Shown here: in pieces, positions 10,291 to 18,607 of the stretch
Numbering within the stretch: position 1 is the first letter of the stretch
Layout: each line of letters opens with the position of its first letter
NCBI RefSeq assembly: GCF_003459505.1
Contig: NZ_QRWD01000012.1
Coordinates: forward strand, 360-64,359
Length of the DNA: 64,000 nt
Source: Collinsella sp. AF20-14LB
GTDB lineage: Bacteria; Actinomycetota; Coriobacteriia; Coriobacteriales; Coriobacteriaceae
Direction of reading: 5' to 3'
The notes under the pieces: model-generated
Databases searched by the model: none
The model's input: only the letters and a program-made list of their open reading frames with translations
Told to the model about the DNA's origin: nothing
Translations under genes and position numbers: made by a program

Positions 10291-11889
10291 TTAGTTCTCC
10301 TCTGATCCAGAAACATCCGAATGGTGCTTGGCCATGAACTGCTGCTTAAAGTCGCCGATGACGCGCAAGAGCTCAGCCTTGGTGTCATCATCGATCTTCT
10401 TGGCGCGAACCTTGTCGAGCAGCAAGCCAAAGCCATTGTCCATGTACTCGATGAGCTCGGCACGGAAAGGCAGCACGTCGGCGATCTCCAGGTCGTCCAG
10501 GAAGCCCTCGTTGCCAGCGAACAGCGCAACGATCTGCTCGCCAACCTCAAATGGTTTATAACGCGGCTGCTTCAGGAGCTCGGTCATGCGGGCACCATGG
10601 GTCAGCTGCTTCTGAGTAGCCTCGTCAAGGTCGGAGCCGAACTGCGTAAAGCCGGCGAGCTCCTGATACGAAGCGAGGTCTAGACGGAGGTTGCCGGCGA
10701 CCTGCTTCATGGCCTTGGTCTGCGCGTCGCCACCAACGCGGGACACGGAAATGCCCACGTCGACTGCCGGGCGCTGACCCTGGAAGAAGAGCTCGGACTG
10801 CAGGTAGATCTGACCATCGGTAATGGAAATGACGTTGGTCGGAATGTAGGCCGAGACATCGCCGTCCTGGGTCTCGATGATCGGCAGTGCCGTCATGGAG
10901 CCGTAGCCGTTCTTCTTGGACATCTTGACGGCGCGCTCGAGCAGACGAGAGTGCAGGTAGAAGATATCGCCAGGATAGGCCTCGCGTCCGGGCGGACGAT
11001 GCAGCGTCAGCGACATCTGACGGTAGGCCACAGCCTGCTTAGACAGGTCGTCGTAGATGACGAGCACGTGACCGCCGGGGTTGGTCTCGCTGGCGGGCTT
11101 ACCATCCTCGCCGTTGTACATAAAGAATTCGCCGATAGCGGCACCGGCCATAGGCGCGATGTACTGCATAGGGGCGGAATCGGCAGCGGTGGCCGAAACG
11201 ATGATGGTGTAGTCGAGCGCACCGTGCTGAGCGAGGGTCTCGCGGATGTTGGCAACCGTGGAGGCCTTCTGGCCGATGGCGACATAGATGCAGACCATGC
11301 CCTTGCCGCGCTGATTGAGGATAGCGTCGATTGCGATGGCGGTCTTACCGGTCTTACGGTCGCCGATGATGAGCTCACGCTGACCGCGGCCAATAGGCAC
11401 CATAGAGTCGATAGCGAGCAGACCGGTCTGAACCGGCTCGCACACCGGGGTACGGTCGATGACGCCGGGGGCCTTGAACTCGATGGGGCGACGGTGCGTG
11501 GCGACGATGTCGCCCAGGCCATCGATGGGCTGGCCGAGCGGATTGACGACGCGGCCAAGCATAGCACGGCTCACAGGGATATCCATAATGCGGCCAGTGG
11601 TGCGGCACTCGTCGCCTTCCTTGATGGAGTCGACGGCACCAAACAGAACGGCGCCGACCTCGTCACGGTCAAGGTTCTGGGCAAGGCCGAAGACGGTCTC
11701 ACCGGTATCGGAGCTCTTGAACTCCAGAAGCTCGCCTGCCATGGCGCTCTTGAGGCCGGAGACGCGCGCGATGCCGTCGCCTACCTCGTCGACCGTTGAA
11801 ACCTCATGCGTATCGACCGTCGCGGAGAGACTCGTGAGCTGCTCCTGCAGTTTCTTGGCGATATCCTGGGCATTGAGGGTTTCGGACAT
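10291..11889 (-). CDS. atpA: ATP synthase subunit alpha
   Basis: Regulatory nucleotide-binding F1 subunit of 532 residues. Walker [19 protein letters not shown] near residue 180, the [19 protein letters not shown] segment near 235, the Walker B ending [46 protein letters not shown] near 275-310, and [32 protein letters not shown] near 360 are present. GGAGGTGAAGCCTA precedes the ATG, which overlaps the atpH stop. Confidence 0.98.
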   Translation of the reverse strand: MSETLNAQDIAKKLQEQLTSLSATVDTHEVSTVDEVGDGIARVSGLKSAMAGELLEFKSSDTGETVFGLAQNLDRDEVGAVLFGAVDSIKEGDECRTTGRIMDIPVSRAMLGRVVNPLGQPIDGLGDIVATHRRPIEFKAPGVIDRTPVCEPVQTGLLAIDSMVPIGRGQRELIIGDRKTGKTAIAIDAILNQRGKGMVCIYVAIGQKASTVANIRETLAQHGALDYTIIVSATAADSAPMQYIAPMAGAAIGEFFMYNGEDGKPASETNPGGHVLVIYDDLSKQAVAYRQMSLTLHRPPGREAYPGDIFYLHSRLLERAVKMSKKNGYGSMTALPIIETQDGDVSAYIPTNVISITDGQIYLQSELFFQGQRPAVDVGISVSRVGGDAQTKAMKQVAGNLRLDLASYQELAGFTQFGSDLDEATQKQLTHGARMTELLKQPRYKPFEVGEQIVALFAGNEGFLDDLEIADVLPFRAELIEYMDNGFGLLLDKVRAKKIDDDTKAELLRVIGDFKQQFMAKHHSDVSGSEEN

Positions 11890-12365
11890 TAGGCTTCACC
11901 TCCGTACGAATTAGCAGAGTTTGCGAGGGTCTCCTGCGCGATGCGCAGCTGCGTCTTGACGGAAATGTCACGACGCTCGCCGCGGGCCTCGAGCACCAGG
12001 CCGCCCACGATAGACGGGTCGACCTGCTCGATAAGGAATACCTTGCGGCAGAAATCCTGCTCGCATTTCTTAGTGATGGTTTGACGCAGCTCGTCGTCGA
12101 GCGGGATCGCCGTGGTGACGGTCACGCCCACTACATCCTCGTCTTCCTCGGCAACATACTTAAAGGCAGCTGCCACCTTGGGAAGAAGGTCGAGCTGATC
12201 GCGCTTGGACATGGTGTCGAGCACGGCGATGATCTCGGGGCTGGCAGAAGCCAAGCGCTCGATCATCTCGAGGTCCTCGAACACATGGTTCTCGGCCTTG
12301 GCGGCTTCCAGAAGGGAGCGCGCATAGGTCTCGAGCACCTTGTCCTGATAGCGGCTAGTCGGCAT
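11889..12365 (-). CDS. atpH: ATP synthase delta subunit
   Basis: Peripheral-stalk subunit (OSCP type) of 158 residues linking F1 to the b dimer. Seen: [12 protein letters not shown] near residue 14 and the conserved C-terminal pattern [33 protein letters not shown] near 108-140. Its start lies inside the end of atpF (11-bp overlap) and its stop overlaps the atpA start, so translation is likely coupled along the three genes. Confidence 0.95.
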   Translation of the reverse strand: MPTSRYQDKVLETYARSLLEAAKAENHVFEDLEMIERLASASPEIIAVLDTMSKRDQLDLLPKVAAAFKYVAEEDEDVVGVTVTTAIPLDDELRQTITKKCEQDFCRKVFLIEQVDPSIVGGLVLEARGERRDISVKTQLRIAQETLANSANSYGGEA

Positions 12366-12957
12366 TCAGGCTACCTGCTTCCTGGATGTAGCGCTCGATG
12401 AGCTTCTTCTGCTCGGCCTCGTCCTCGAGTGCCTCGCCCACGATCTTGGTGGCGACGGCAACGGACAGGTCGGCGATGGAGCTCGCGGCACCGGCGTAGA
12501 TGGACTTGCGCTCGTCCTCGACAGTCGTATGGGCCTTGGCGATGATCTCCTCTGCCTCCTTGTGAGCAGCCTCGATGATACGGGCGCGCTCGGACTCGGC
12601 GTCCTTACGGGCCTCGAGAACGATGTCGGCAGCCTGACGACGGGCGTCGGTGACGATCGAGTCGGACTCAGCGCGCTTGGCGATAGCCTCCTGCTTGGTC
12701 TTCTCGGCCTCGTCGAGGCTCTCCTCGATCTTCTTGCCGCGCTCCTCCATGGTTTTCATGATGCCCGGCAGGGCGACCTTGGCCAGCACGATCCAGATAA
12801 TCAGGAAGGCGATAAGCGCCGGGATGAACTCCGCCATCTTAGGGATGAGGATGTCCGCACCGGCAGCGCCGTCCTCGGCGAACGCGGAAACCGGCATGAG
12901 CAGCGCGGCCGCGGACGCGGAGAGTGCGATCGCGCTCTTCTGGGATGAAAGATTCAT
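12355..12957 (-). CDS. atpF: ATP synthase subunit b, with signal-peptide-like N-terminus
   Basis: Peripheral-stalk subunit of 200 residues: membrane helix FIPALIAFLIIWIVLAKVALPGI (about 43-65), then a long charged coiled coil. The first 28 residues look like a cleavable signal peptide (basic start, hydrophobic ALSASAAALLMPVSAFA, small residues before a possible cut at AFA/ED), which is additional to the usual single-helix layout and about 30 residues longer than most b subunits. GGAGCGTCAAGT precedes the ATG. Whether the extension is cleaved is unknown. Confidence 0.93.
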   Translation of the reverse strand: MNLSSQKSAIALSASAAALLMPVSAFAEDGAAGADILIPKMAEFIPALIAFLIIWIVLAKVALPGIMKTMEERGKKIEESLDEAEKTKQEAIAKRAESDSIVTDARRQAADIVLEARKDAESERARIIEAAHKEAEEIIAKAHTTVEDERKSIYAGAASSIADLSVAVATKIVGEALEDEAEQKKLIERYIQEAGSLNAD

Positions 12958-12972
12958 ACTTGACGCTCCGTG

Positions 12973-13167
12973 CTATTTAACGATCAGCGCGACAACGAAG
13001 CCGATCAGAGCCAGAGCCTCGCCGAAGGCGGAGCCCATGATGAAGACGGTGAACACGCGGCCTTGGACCTCAGGCTGACGGGCCATAGCACCCGTAGCAC
13101 CCAGAGCAGACAGGCCGATAGCAAGACCAGCGCCGATAACACCGAGACCGTAACCGATAACTCCCAC
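12973..13167 (-). CDS. atpE: ATP synthase subunit c
   Basis: Rotor ring proteolipid of only 64 residues: two membrane helices joined by the polar loop ARQPE (about 28-32), with the ion-carrying Glu in FGEALALIGF near residue 50. The Gln and Ser ligands that mark sodium-type rings are absent (Ile and Ala at the aligned places), so proton coupling is inferred. The start is GTG with AAAGGAGG upstream. The short first helix is at the lower limit for the family. Confidence 0.95.
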   Translation of the reverse strand: MGVIGYGLGVIGAGLAIGLSALGATGAMARQPEVQGRVFTVFIMGSAFGEALALIGFVVALIVK

Positions 13168-13291
13168 GATTCCTCCTTTGTCGTGCGTGTCTTATTTCAC
13201 GCAGGATAACCTTTTTATAACTGCCGGGCTCCATGGGTACGGGCACCGGCGGTTTAACGAATTGCCTTACCTTTAAGACGCGAACGGAAGA

Positions 13292-14095
13292 CTACTCCTC
13301 CTCCGCGACCTCCTCTGCCTCGGAGACATACACGGCGGTAAGGACCGTGAAGACGTAAGCCTGGATGGCACCGACCACAAGCTCGATCGCATAGATCAGG
13401 ATGAGGATAGCAAGCCAGGCCAGCGAAGGCAGGGCACCGACGGCGTGGGCCGCGGAAACCTGCTGAAGCAGCGGCTGCATGAACATGCTCGCCATGATGG
13501 CGAACGAGCCCATGACCACGTGTCCTGCGAACATGTTGCAGAACAGACGGACGGCGAGTGTGATGAGGCGCAGGAAGGTCGAGAAAAGCTCGACGACCCA
13601 CACAAGCACGTTCATCGGGAAGCTCACGCCCTGCGGGGCGAGGCTCTTGATGTAGCCGATCACACCGTGAGCCTTGCATCCGTAGTAGATGAAGTACGAG
13701 AAGGCGAAGATGGCGAGCGCGGCGGTGGAGCCGATTGCGCCGGTGCCGGGCTTCATTCCCGGGATCAGACCGATCATGTTATTGATCAGGATGAACAGGA
13801 AAAGCGAGCACAGGAACGGGAAGTGCTTCTTCCAGTTCTCACCCACGACGCCCTTGCCGATATCGTTCTCGACGTACTCGATGATGTACTCGAAACCGTT
13901 GACGAAGAAGCCCTTGGGAACCAGGGTCTGCTTCTTCTTGAACACGGCTAGGACGATCAGGAGCACGATCGTGGAGACGATCAGCCAAAACGAGTACTGC
14001 GTGATGCCGCAGCTCAGATCGCCCACGACGGGGGTGGAGCTGAACTCGCTAACCAGATGATTAATCTCATCAGGCAGCTTTTCAAAAATTTCCAC
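13292..14095 (-). CDS. atpB: ATP synthase subunit a
   Basis: Membrane stator of 267 residues forming the proton half-channels. Several hydrophobic helices are seen, including NNMIGLIPGMKPGTGAIGSTAALAIFAF near 105-130, and the essential Arg in LRLITLAVRLFCNMFAGHVV near 173-190. The GTG at 14095 is chosen; it follows AAAGGT and lies 3 bp after the preceding atpI-like gene. 124 bp separate it from atpE, the longest gap in the operon. Confidence 0.95.
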   Translation of the reverse strand: MEIFEKLPDEINHLVSEFSSTPVVGDLSCGITQYSFWLIVSTIVLLIVLAVFKKKQTLVPKGFFVNGFEYIIEYVENDIGKGVVGENWKKHFPFLCSLFLFILINNMIGLIPGMKPGTGAIGSTAALAIFAFSYFIYYGCKAHGVIGYIKSLAPQGVSFPMNVLVWVVELFSTFLRLITLAVRLFCNMFAGHVVMGSFAIMASMFMQPLLQQVSAAHAVGALPSLAWLAILILIYAIELVVGAIQAYVFTVLTAVYVSEAEEVAEEE

Positions 14096-14098
14096 GAC

Positions 14099-14422
14099 TT
14101 ACCTTTCGACCTCATGAGGATCTCGCAGCGCCTTGGCGACGCGAACCGTGCAGGCGGCCATAAAGGCCACGAAGCCGATCGCCTCGCCCAGGAGGAACAT
14201 GCGAAATGCCTCTCCGAACAACACAAACACAACCAAGGTAAAGACGAGCAGGGCGATTGCCGAGACCGCCAGACTCACCATGCCCTTGAGCATGTCCGCA
14301 TTCTGCTTATCGTCAAGAACCGGCTTGAGCGTAAAAACAAAGGGAAGAAAGGCGACCGCGCCCGCGATGACGCCTGCAACGATAGCGAGCAGATCGGCTA
14401 TCTGAAACACTGGCGTCCTCAC
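14099..14422 (-). CDS. atpI: AtpI-like small membrane protein
   Basis: A 107-residue protein with four predicted membrane helices (DLLAIVAGVIAGAVAFLPFVF, SLAVSAIALLVFTLVVFVLF, AFRMFLLGEAIGFVAFMAACTV and a weaker boundary). Position as first gene of the atp operon and topology match ATP synthase subunit I, which helps assemble or insert the c ring or carries magnesium in other species. The family is poorly conserved, so the name rests on context. Start is GTG 14422 (AAGGAAA upstream) or GTG 14410. Confidence 0.75.
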   Translation of the reverse strand: MRTPVFQIADLLAIVAGVIAGAVAFLPFVFTLKPVLDDKQNADMLKGMVSLAVSAIALLVFTLVVFVLFGEAFRMFLLGEAIGFVAFMAACTVRVAKALRDPHEVER

Positions 14423-14472
14423 TTTCCTTCTTTAACGCTTCCCAGAACAGTTCCCGCCAAACATTGGTGACT

Positions 14473-14500
14473 ATTTTACGAGCCAATCGCTAAAGTACAA
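14473..14500 (-). promoter_or_regulatory. candidate promoter of the atp operon
   Basis: On the minus strand, -35 TTGTAC and -10 TAAAAT are separated by 16 bases, about 50 bp upstream of the first atp gene. Both hexamers are close to the housekeeping consensus. Confidence 0.55.
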
Positions 14501-14691
14501 CCGAAAAAGCATCGGTTAATACTCACCTGTTCGTTTTCTTAAGACCTTCTTTATGTCGCAGGTAGGTAATACGTTTTTCTCGAACCCCTCTGGGCTAAAC
14601 GTCCGTTAACAGGAGTGCGCGTGGACGTCTTTTGCTCGCCCGCGCGCACCATTTCTTCGTATTTGTGACCGTAGCCGACAAGGCCCGACGA

Positions 14692-15339
14692 CTAGAGCGT
14701 GCCGTAGATGCGGTCGCCGGCGTCGCCCAGGCCGGGAACGATGTAGGCTGCCTCGTTGAGATGATCGTCGATGGCGCACGTATAAATATGTACGCCGGAG
14801 TCCTTTTCGGTCAGCGACTTGAGACCCTCGGGCGCGGCGACGATGCACAGCATGCGGATGTCCTTGACACCGCGCTCGCGCAGGTAGCTGATGGCCATCT
14901 CGGCCGAACCGCCCGTGGCGAGCATGGGGTCGACGACCAGGCAGGTGCGCTGGTCGATATCCTTGGGCATCTTGCAGTAATACTCGTGCGGCTCGTGGGT
15001 AACCTCGTCGCGCTCCATGCCGATGTGGCCCACGCGAGCGGAGGGCACCAGGTCGAGGATGCCGTCGACCATGCCAAGGCCCGCACGCAGGATGGGCACG
15101 ATGGCGAGTTTCTTGCCGGCGAGTTGTTTGAACGTGGCGGTAGTGATGGGGGTCTCGACCTCGACGTCTTCCATAGGCAGGTCGCGCATGGCCTCGTAGC
15201 CGTCAAAAAGCGCGAGTTCGCGCACGAGCTGGCGGAACTGGTTGGTGCCGGTGTTTTTGTCGCGCAGGATCGACAGCTTGTGCTGGACGAGCGGGTGATC
15301 GACAAGCGTCACACGGGACGCGTCGTAGGTGACGGTCAT
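14692..15339 (-). CDS. upp: uracil phosphoribosyltransferase
   Basis: Pyrimidine salvage enzyme of 215 residues making UMP from uracil and PRPP. Seen: [31 protein letters not shown] at the N-terminus, [13 protein letters not shown] near residue 75, the PRPP loop [14 protein letters not shown] near 128-141, and the C-terminal uracil-binding [17 protein letters not shown] chose ATG 15339; upstream codons to 15399 add 20 unconserved residues. Transcribed alone or after glpK, in the same direction. Confidence 0.96.
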   Translation of the reverse strand: MTVTYDASRVTLVDHPLVQHKLSILRDKNTGTNQFRQLVRELALFDGYEAMRDLPMEDVEVETPITTATFKQLAGKKLAIVPILRAGLGMVDGILDLVPSARVGHIGMERDEVTHEPHEYYCKMPKDIDQRTCLVVDPMLATGGSAEMAISYLRERGVKDIRMLCIVAAPEGLKSLTEKDSGVHIYTCAIDDHLNEAAYIVPGLGDAGDRIYGTL

Positions 15340-15462
15340 GGGTTGATTGCCCCTTTCGTTGCGGCCGCAAAACGGCCTTGCTGACAAGGCGCGCAGCAAT
15401 GTTGCCGCCGAACGCCATGCATTAGTTTAGCGGTTTATTGTATCGAGCAGCCCATCGCAGCC

Positions 15463-17004
15463 CTACTGTGCGGTACTGAGCGAGCGCTTGACTGCATCAC
15501 GCCAGCCCGCAAGGTTTTGCTCGCGGCGCTCGGCAGACATGTGGGGAAGGAAGGTCCTAACGATCTGGGCATTTTGCTCCAGCTCTTCTAGGTCTTCCCA
15601 ATAGCCGACGGCAAGACCCGCCAAGTACGCGGCACCGATTGCCGTGGTCTCCACCGTCTCGCATTGCAGCACGGGGATATCCAGCAGGTCGGCCTGGAAT
15701 TGCATGATGAACTCGTTGCGCGAGGCACCGCCATCGACAGACAGGCGCTCGATCGAAAGCCCCACGTCCTGCTCCATGGCGCGCAGCACGTCGTAGCTCT
15801 GATATGCCATGGATTCGCAGGCGGCGCGTACGATGGTCGCACGGCTCGAGGCGCCGGTCAGACCGCACACGATACCGCGGGCATGCGGGTCCCACCAGGG
15901 AGCACCCAAACCCGCAAAGGCGGGAACGAAGTAGCATCCCTCGTTGTCGTTAATCGAAGCGGCGAGTTGTGCCGCCTCGCTCACGCTCGAGATGATGCCC
16001 ATGTTGTTGCGAAGCCAGTTCATGGTGGAGCCGGCAGCGAAGATGGAGCCCTCGAGTGCATAGCTGATCTTCCCGTTCGCAGCGATACCGATGGTGGAGA
16101 CCAGGCCGTTCTTGGATTCGACGATCTCGTCGCCGGTGTTCATGAGCATAAAGCAACCCGTGCCATAGGTGTTTTTGGTCTGGCCGGGACGGAAACAGCA
16201 GTGACCGAACAGCGACGCCTGCTGGTCGCCCGCCACGCCCATGATGGGCGGCGTGTTGGTCATGATGTCGCTCGCGACGCGGCCGTAGTCGCCCGAGCTC
16301 CAGCGAACCTCGGGCATCATGGAACGTGGAACGTCAAAGAGCGCCAGCAGGTCGTCGTCCCAATCGAGCGTATGGATATTAAAGAGCGCCGTGCGGCTGG
16401 CATTGGTGTAGTCGGTGGCAAAGATCTGGCCACCGGTGAGGTTGTAGATGAGCCAGGTGTCGATGGTGCCAAACATGAGGTCGCCCGCCGCCGCGCTCTC
16501 GCGTGCGCCGTCGACGTTGTCGAGAATCCACTGCACCTTGGAGGCCGAGAAATACGGGTCGAGCGTGAGTCCCGTGCGGGAGCGCACCAACTCCTCGCAA
16601 CCCTGTTCAACCAACGCGTCGATTGCCGGCGCGGTACGGCGGCACTGCCATACGATGGCGTTATAGATCGGCTGACCGCTCACGCGGTCCCAGACCACCG
16701 TGGTCTCGCGCTGGTTGGAGATGCCGATGGCGGCAATGCGGTCGGAGTGGATACCGCTCTTAAACTGGACTTCCATCATGACGGCGATTTGACTGGCGAG
16801 GACCGCCATGGGGTCTTGCTCTACCCAACCGGGACGCGGAAAACTGGTTTTGACGCTGCGACGCGCCTGCGCGACGATGCATCCGTACTCGTCGACGATG
16901 GTCGCAAGTACCGAGGTGGTGCCGCAGTCGAGCGCCATGATGTAGGAACCGCCAAAGTTAAACGAAGCATCTTCCATGCCCAGGCTGCCCAGATTCAACG
17001 ACAT
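15463..17004 (-). CDS. glpK: glycerol kinase
   Basis: FGGY-family kinase of 513 residues making glycerol 3-phosphate. Seen: phosphate-binding MALDCGTTSVLATIVDEYG near residue 23, GWVEQDP near 60, AIGISNQRETTVVWD near 92, GVAGDQQASLFGHCCFRPGQTKNTYGTGCFMLMNTG near 255-290, and APWWDPHARGIVCGLTGASSR near 365. There is an N-terminal extension of about 20 residues before the usual start, but the ribosome site (GAAAGGTGTAAGCG) supports ATG 17004. No glpF, glpO or glpD is adjacent. It lies 13 bp downstream of the Sua5/YrdC gene. Confidence 0.95.
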   Translation of the reverse strand: MSLNLGSLGMEDASFNFGGSYIMALDCGTTSVLATIVDEYGCIVAQARRSVKTSFPRPGWVEQDPMAVLASQIAVMMEVQFKSGIHSDRIAAIGISNQRETTVVWDRVSGQPIYNAIVWQCRRTAPAIDALVEQGCEELVRSRTGLTLDPYFSASKVQWILDNVDGARESAAAGDLMFGTIDTWLIYNLTGGQIFATDYTNASRTALFNIHTLDWDDDLLALFDVPRSMMPEVRWSSGDYGRVASDIMTNTPPIMGVAGDQQASLFGHCCFRPGQTKNTYGTGCFMLMNTGDEIVESKNGLVSTIGIAANGKISYALEGSIFAAGSTMNWLRNNMGIISSVSEAAQLAASINDNEGCYFVPAFAGLGAPWWDPHARGIVCGLTGASSRATIVRAACESMAYQSYDVLRAMEQDVGLSIERLSVDGGASRNEFIMQFQADLLDIPVLQCETVETTAIGAAYLAGLAVGYWEDLEELEQNAQIVRTFLPHMSAERREQNLAGWRDAVKRSLSTAQ

Positions 17005-17017
17005 CGCTTACACCTTT

Positions 17018-17761
17018 CTATTGCATCGGGTCGGACAGGACCCGTTCGATCTCTGATGCGGGAAGTGCGCCTTGGCGCAGGATCTGGAGCCCGCCGTGCT
17101 GGAACGACACGATGGTCGAGGCGTCGCGACACGGGGTCTCACCGGCGTCGACGGCAACATCGACCCCCTCCAGGATGCGACCCTCGACGGCGGCAAAGCT
17201 TGCCGGCGAGGGCGCGCCGTGCGTATTGGCGCTCGTGCAGGCAAGGGGACTGCCGCAGGCGCGGATGAGCGCCTGGACCACAGGAGAGGCCGAAGCGCGC
17301 AGGGCCACGGTGTCGTCGGCAGCGCGCATAAAGGTCGGCACGCAGGGGGCTGCCTTAATCACGATAGTCAGGGCTCCCGGCCAGCATCGTCGCGCGAGTA
17401 CGCGGGCATCTTCCGGGATATCCACGCCATAGCGGTCGAGCGCTTCGACGCCATCGACCAGCCAAGCGACGGTTTGCGTGAGTTCACGTTGCTTGAGAGT
17501 GAAGATGCGGCGGTAGCCGGTACCGAGCGCAGGGACCGCGGCGCCATTGACGGTGGCTTGCGGGTCGCATGACCACGACGGGAACTCGCTTGTATCTTGG
17601 GGGACGGCATCGGAGAAGGCTTTAACTGCCACGGCGACACCGTAGACAGTCTCGGTCGGGATCAAGGCCAGGCCGCCGCGGCCGAGCCCCTCGGCAGTGC
17701 GCTCGACGGCAAGCCGATGCGGCTCGCGCGCTCCCTCGTATACCCGATAGACCGTCTGCAT
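17018..17761 (-). CDS. Sua5/YciO/YrdC family threonylcarbamoyl-AMP synthase
   Basis: Protein of 247 residues for the first step of tRNA t6A37 synthesis (threonine, bicarbonate and ATP to threonylcarbamoyl-AMP). Family patterns: GLALIPTETVYGVAV near residue 30, CWPGALTIVIKA near 130, VALRASASPVVQALIRACGSPLACTSANTHGAPSP near 152-187, and the late STIVSF segment near 218. After ETVYGVAV there is an insertion of about 35 residues relative to the compact enzyme (from KAFSDAVP to TGYRR). It lacks the extra Sua5 domain. The start ATG 17761 has only a distant AAGGGG. Confidence 0.85.
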   Translation of the reverse strand: MQTVYRVYEGAREPHRLAVERTAEGLGRGGLALIPTETVYGVAVAVKAFSDAVPQDTSEFPSWSCDPQATVNGAAVPALGTGYRRIFTLKQRELTQTVAWLVDGVEALDRYGVDIPEDARVLARRCWPGALTIVIKAAPCVPTFMRAADDTVALRASASPVVQALIRACGSPLACTSANTHGAPSPASFAAVEGRILEGVDVAVDAGETPCRDASTIVSFQHGGLQILRQGALPASEIERVLSDPMQ

Positions 17762-17895
17762 GTGTATGCCAGCCCCTTACGCTCTGGTGCAAGTTTGTTT
17801 ACTGTGGGGCATTCTCGCACGAAACGTTCAACCTATTTGTCCAGAGCGCATGTTGGTTTGGTGAGCGGCTCTAGTAGTCGGTGAAAGTGAGGGGG

Positions 17896-18342
17896 TTATT
17901 GGACTGCGACGAACTTCTTTGGCCTGCCGGCATGGCGTTCTTGGGCGGCGTAGCGCTCGATGCTGTCTATCGTTATCATCCGACGGCCGTCGACGAGTTC
18001 AACATCGAGCTTTCCGGCTTTGACCAGCGCGGTGATCCGCGGAGCGGAGACTTTGAGGTCCAGCGCTGCGTCTTTAAATGTCCGGCACGCCGCTTCCCGA
18101 GCGTCCTCGTGGTCGATTTCGACTGAAAGGGCCACGACCTCGGCCGAGCGTTCGTACCCTGCCGGAGTCAAACCGTTGTTGAGGTCGTCGGCTAAAAACG
18201 CCATCAGCGCCTCGGTGGCATGGGCAATCGCTTCTTCGCGCGTATCGCCATCGGCAAAGGCGCCGGGAATCTGCGGGAAGCTGGCACAGTAACCGTCGTC
18301 TTCTTTTATGAGAACGCAATCATAGGTAAATCGATGCCTCAT
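17896..18342 (-). CDS. hicB: HicB-family antitoxin
   Basis: A 148-residue partner of HicA. The N-terminal degenerate RNase H-like HicB fold is seen (YDCVLIKEDDGYCASFPQIPGAFADGDTREEAIAHATEAL, about 6-45). The C-terminal half (APRITALVKAGKLDVELVDGRRMITIDSIERYAAQERHAGRPKKF) looks like a helix-turn-helix/MerR-like DNA-binding region, fitting an autorepressor. ATG 18342 follows TTGGAGGCAAA. It lies 11 bp after hicA in the typical toxin-first order. Confidence 0.88.
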   Translation of the reverse strand: MRHRFTYDCVLIKEDDGYCASFPQIPGAFADGDTREEAIAHATEALMAFLADDLNNGLTPAGYERSAEVVALSVEIDHEDAREAACRTFKDAALDLKVSAPRITALVKAGKLDVELVDGRRMITIDSIERYAAQERHAGRPKKFVAVQ

Positions 18343-18353
18343 TTTGCCTCCAA

Positions 18354-18539
18354 CTACCATCCAGCTTGGCGACGAATACTTGCCCACGTGCCCTTCTTTG
18401 GTCGATCACCACCAGAGCCGTTCACGGCGACAACACGGCCACCAGAAACATACTTAGCATGACTACCGACTTGCGCGACCTTCACGAATCCATCGTGCTT
18501 GAGTAGGGCAATGATTTCCCGAAAGGTAGGAGGTTGCAT
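18354..18539 (-). CDS. hicA: HicA-family mRNA interferase toxin
   Basis: A 61-residue double-stranded-RNA-binding-fold toxin that cuts mRNA. The catalytic His is in QVGSHAKYV near residue 26, and the C-terminal GGDRPKKGTWASIRRQAGW matches the usual ending of the family. The usual first strand-helix with EIIALLKHDGFVKV is present. It is the first gene of the hicAB pair, with a palindromic operator overlapping its promoter. Confidence 0.88.
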   Translation of the reverse strand: MQPPTFREIIALLKHDGFVKVAQVGSHAKYVSGGRVVAVNGSGGDRPKKGTWASIRRQAGW

Positions 18540-18563
18540 GGGCCGACCTCTGTCAGCCGTCCT

Positions 18564-18593
18564 AATTATAAACTACTTTATAATTTTTGCTAA
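18564..18593 (-). promoter_or_regulatory. hicAB promoter with overlapping palindromic operator
   Basis: A perfect inverted repeat with 9-bp arms AATTATAAA and TTTATAATT and a 4-base spacer covers 18564-18585. The minus-strand -10 TATAAT (18565-18570) lies inside one arm, and a -35 TTAGCA (18588-18593) is 17 bases away. The overlap would let a bound HicB block RNA polymerase. AT-rich unlike the surrounding DNA. Confidence 0.6.
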
Positions 18594-18607
18594 CCAGTTA
18601 ATAAATA

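Noticed and set aside
12973..13167. Sodium-translocating ATP synthase
   Set aside because: The c subunit lacks the Gln and Ser ligands that accompany the Glu in sodium-type rings.
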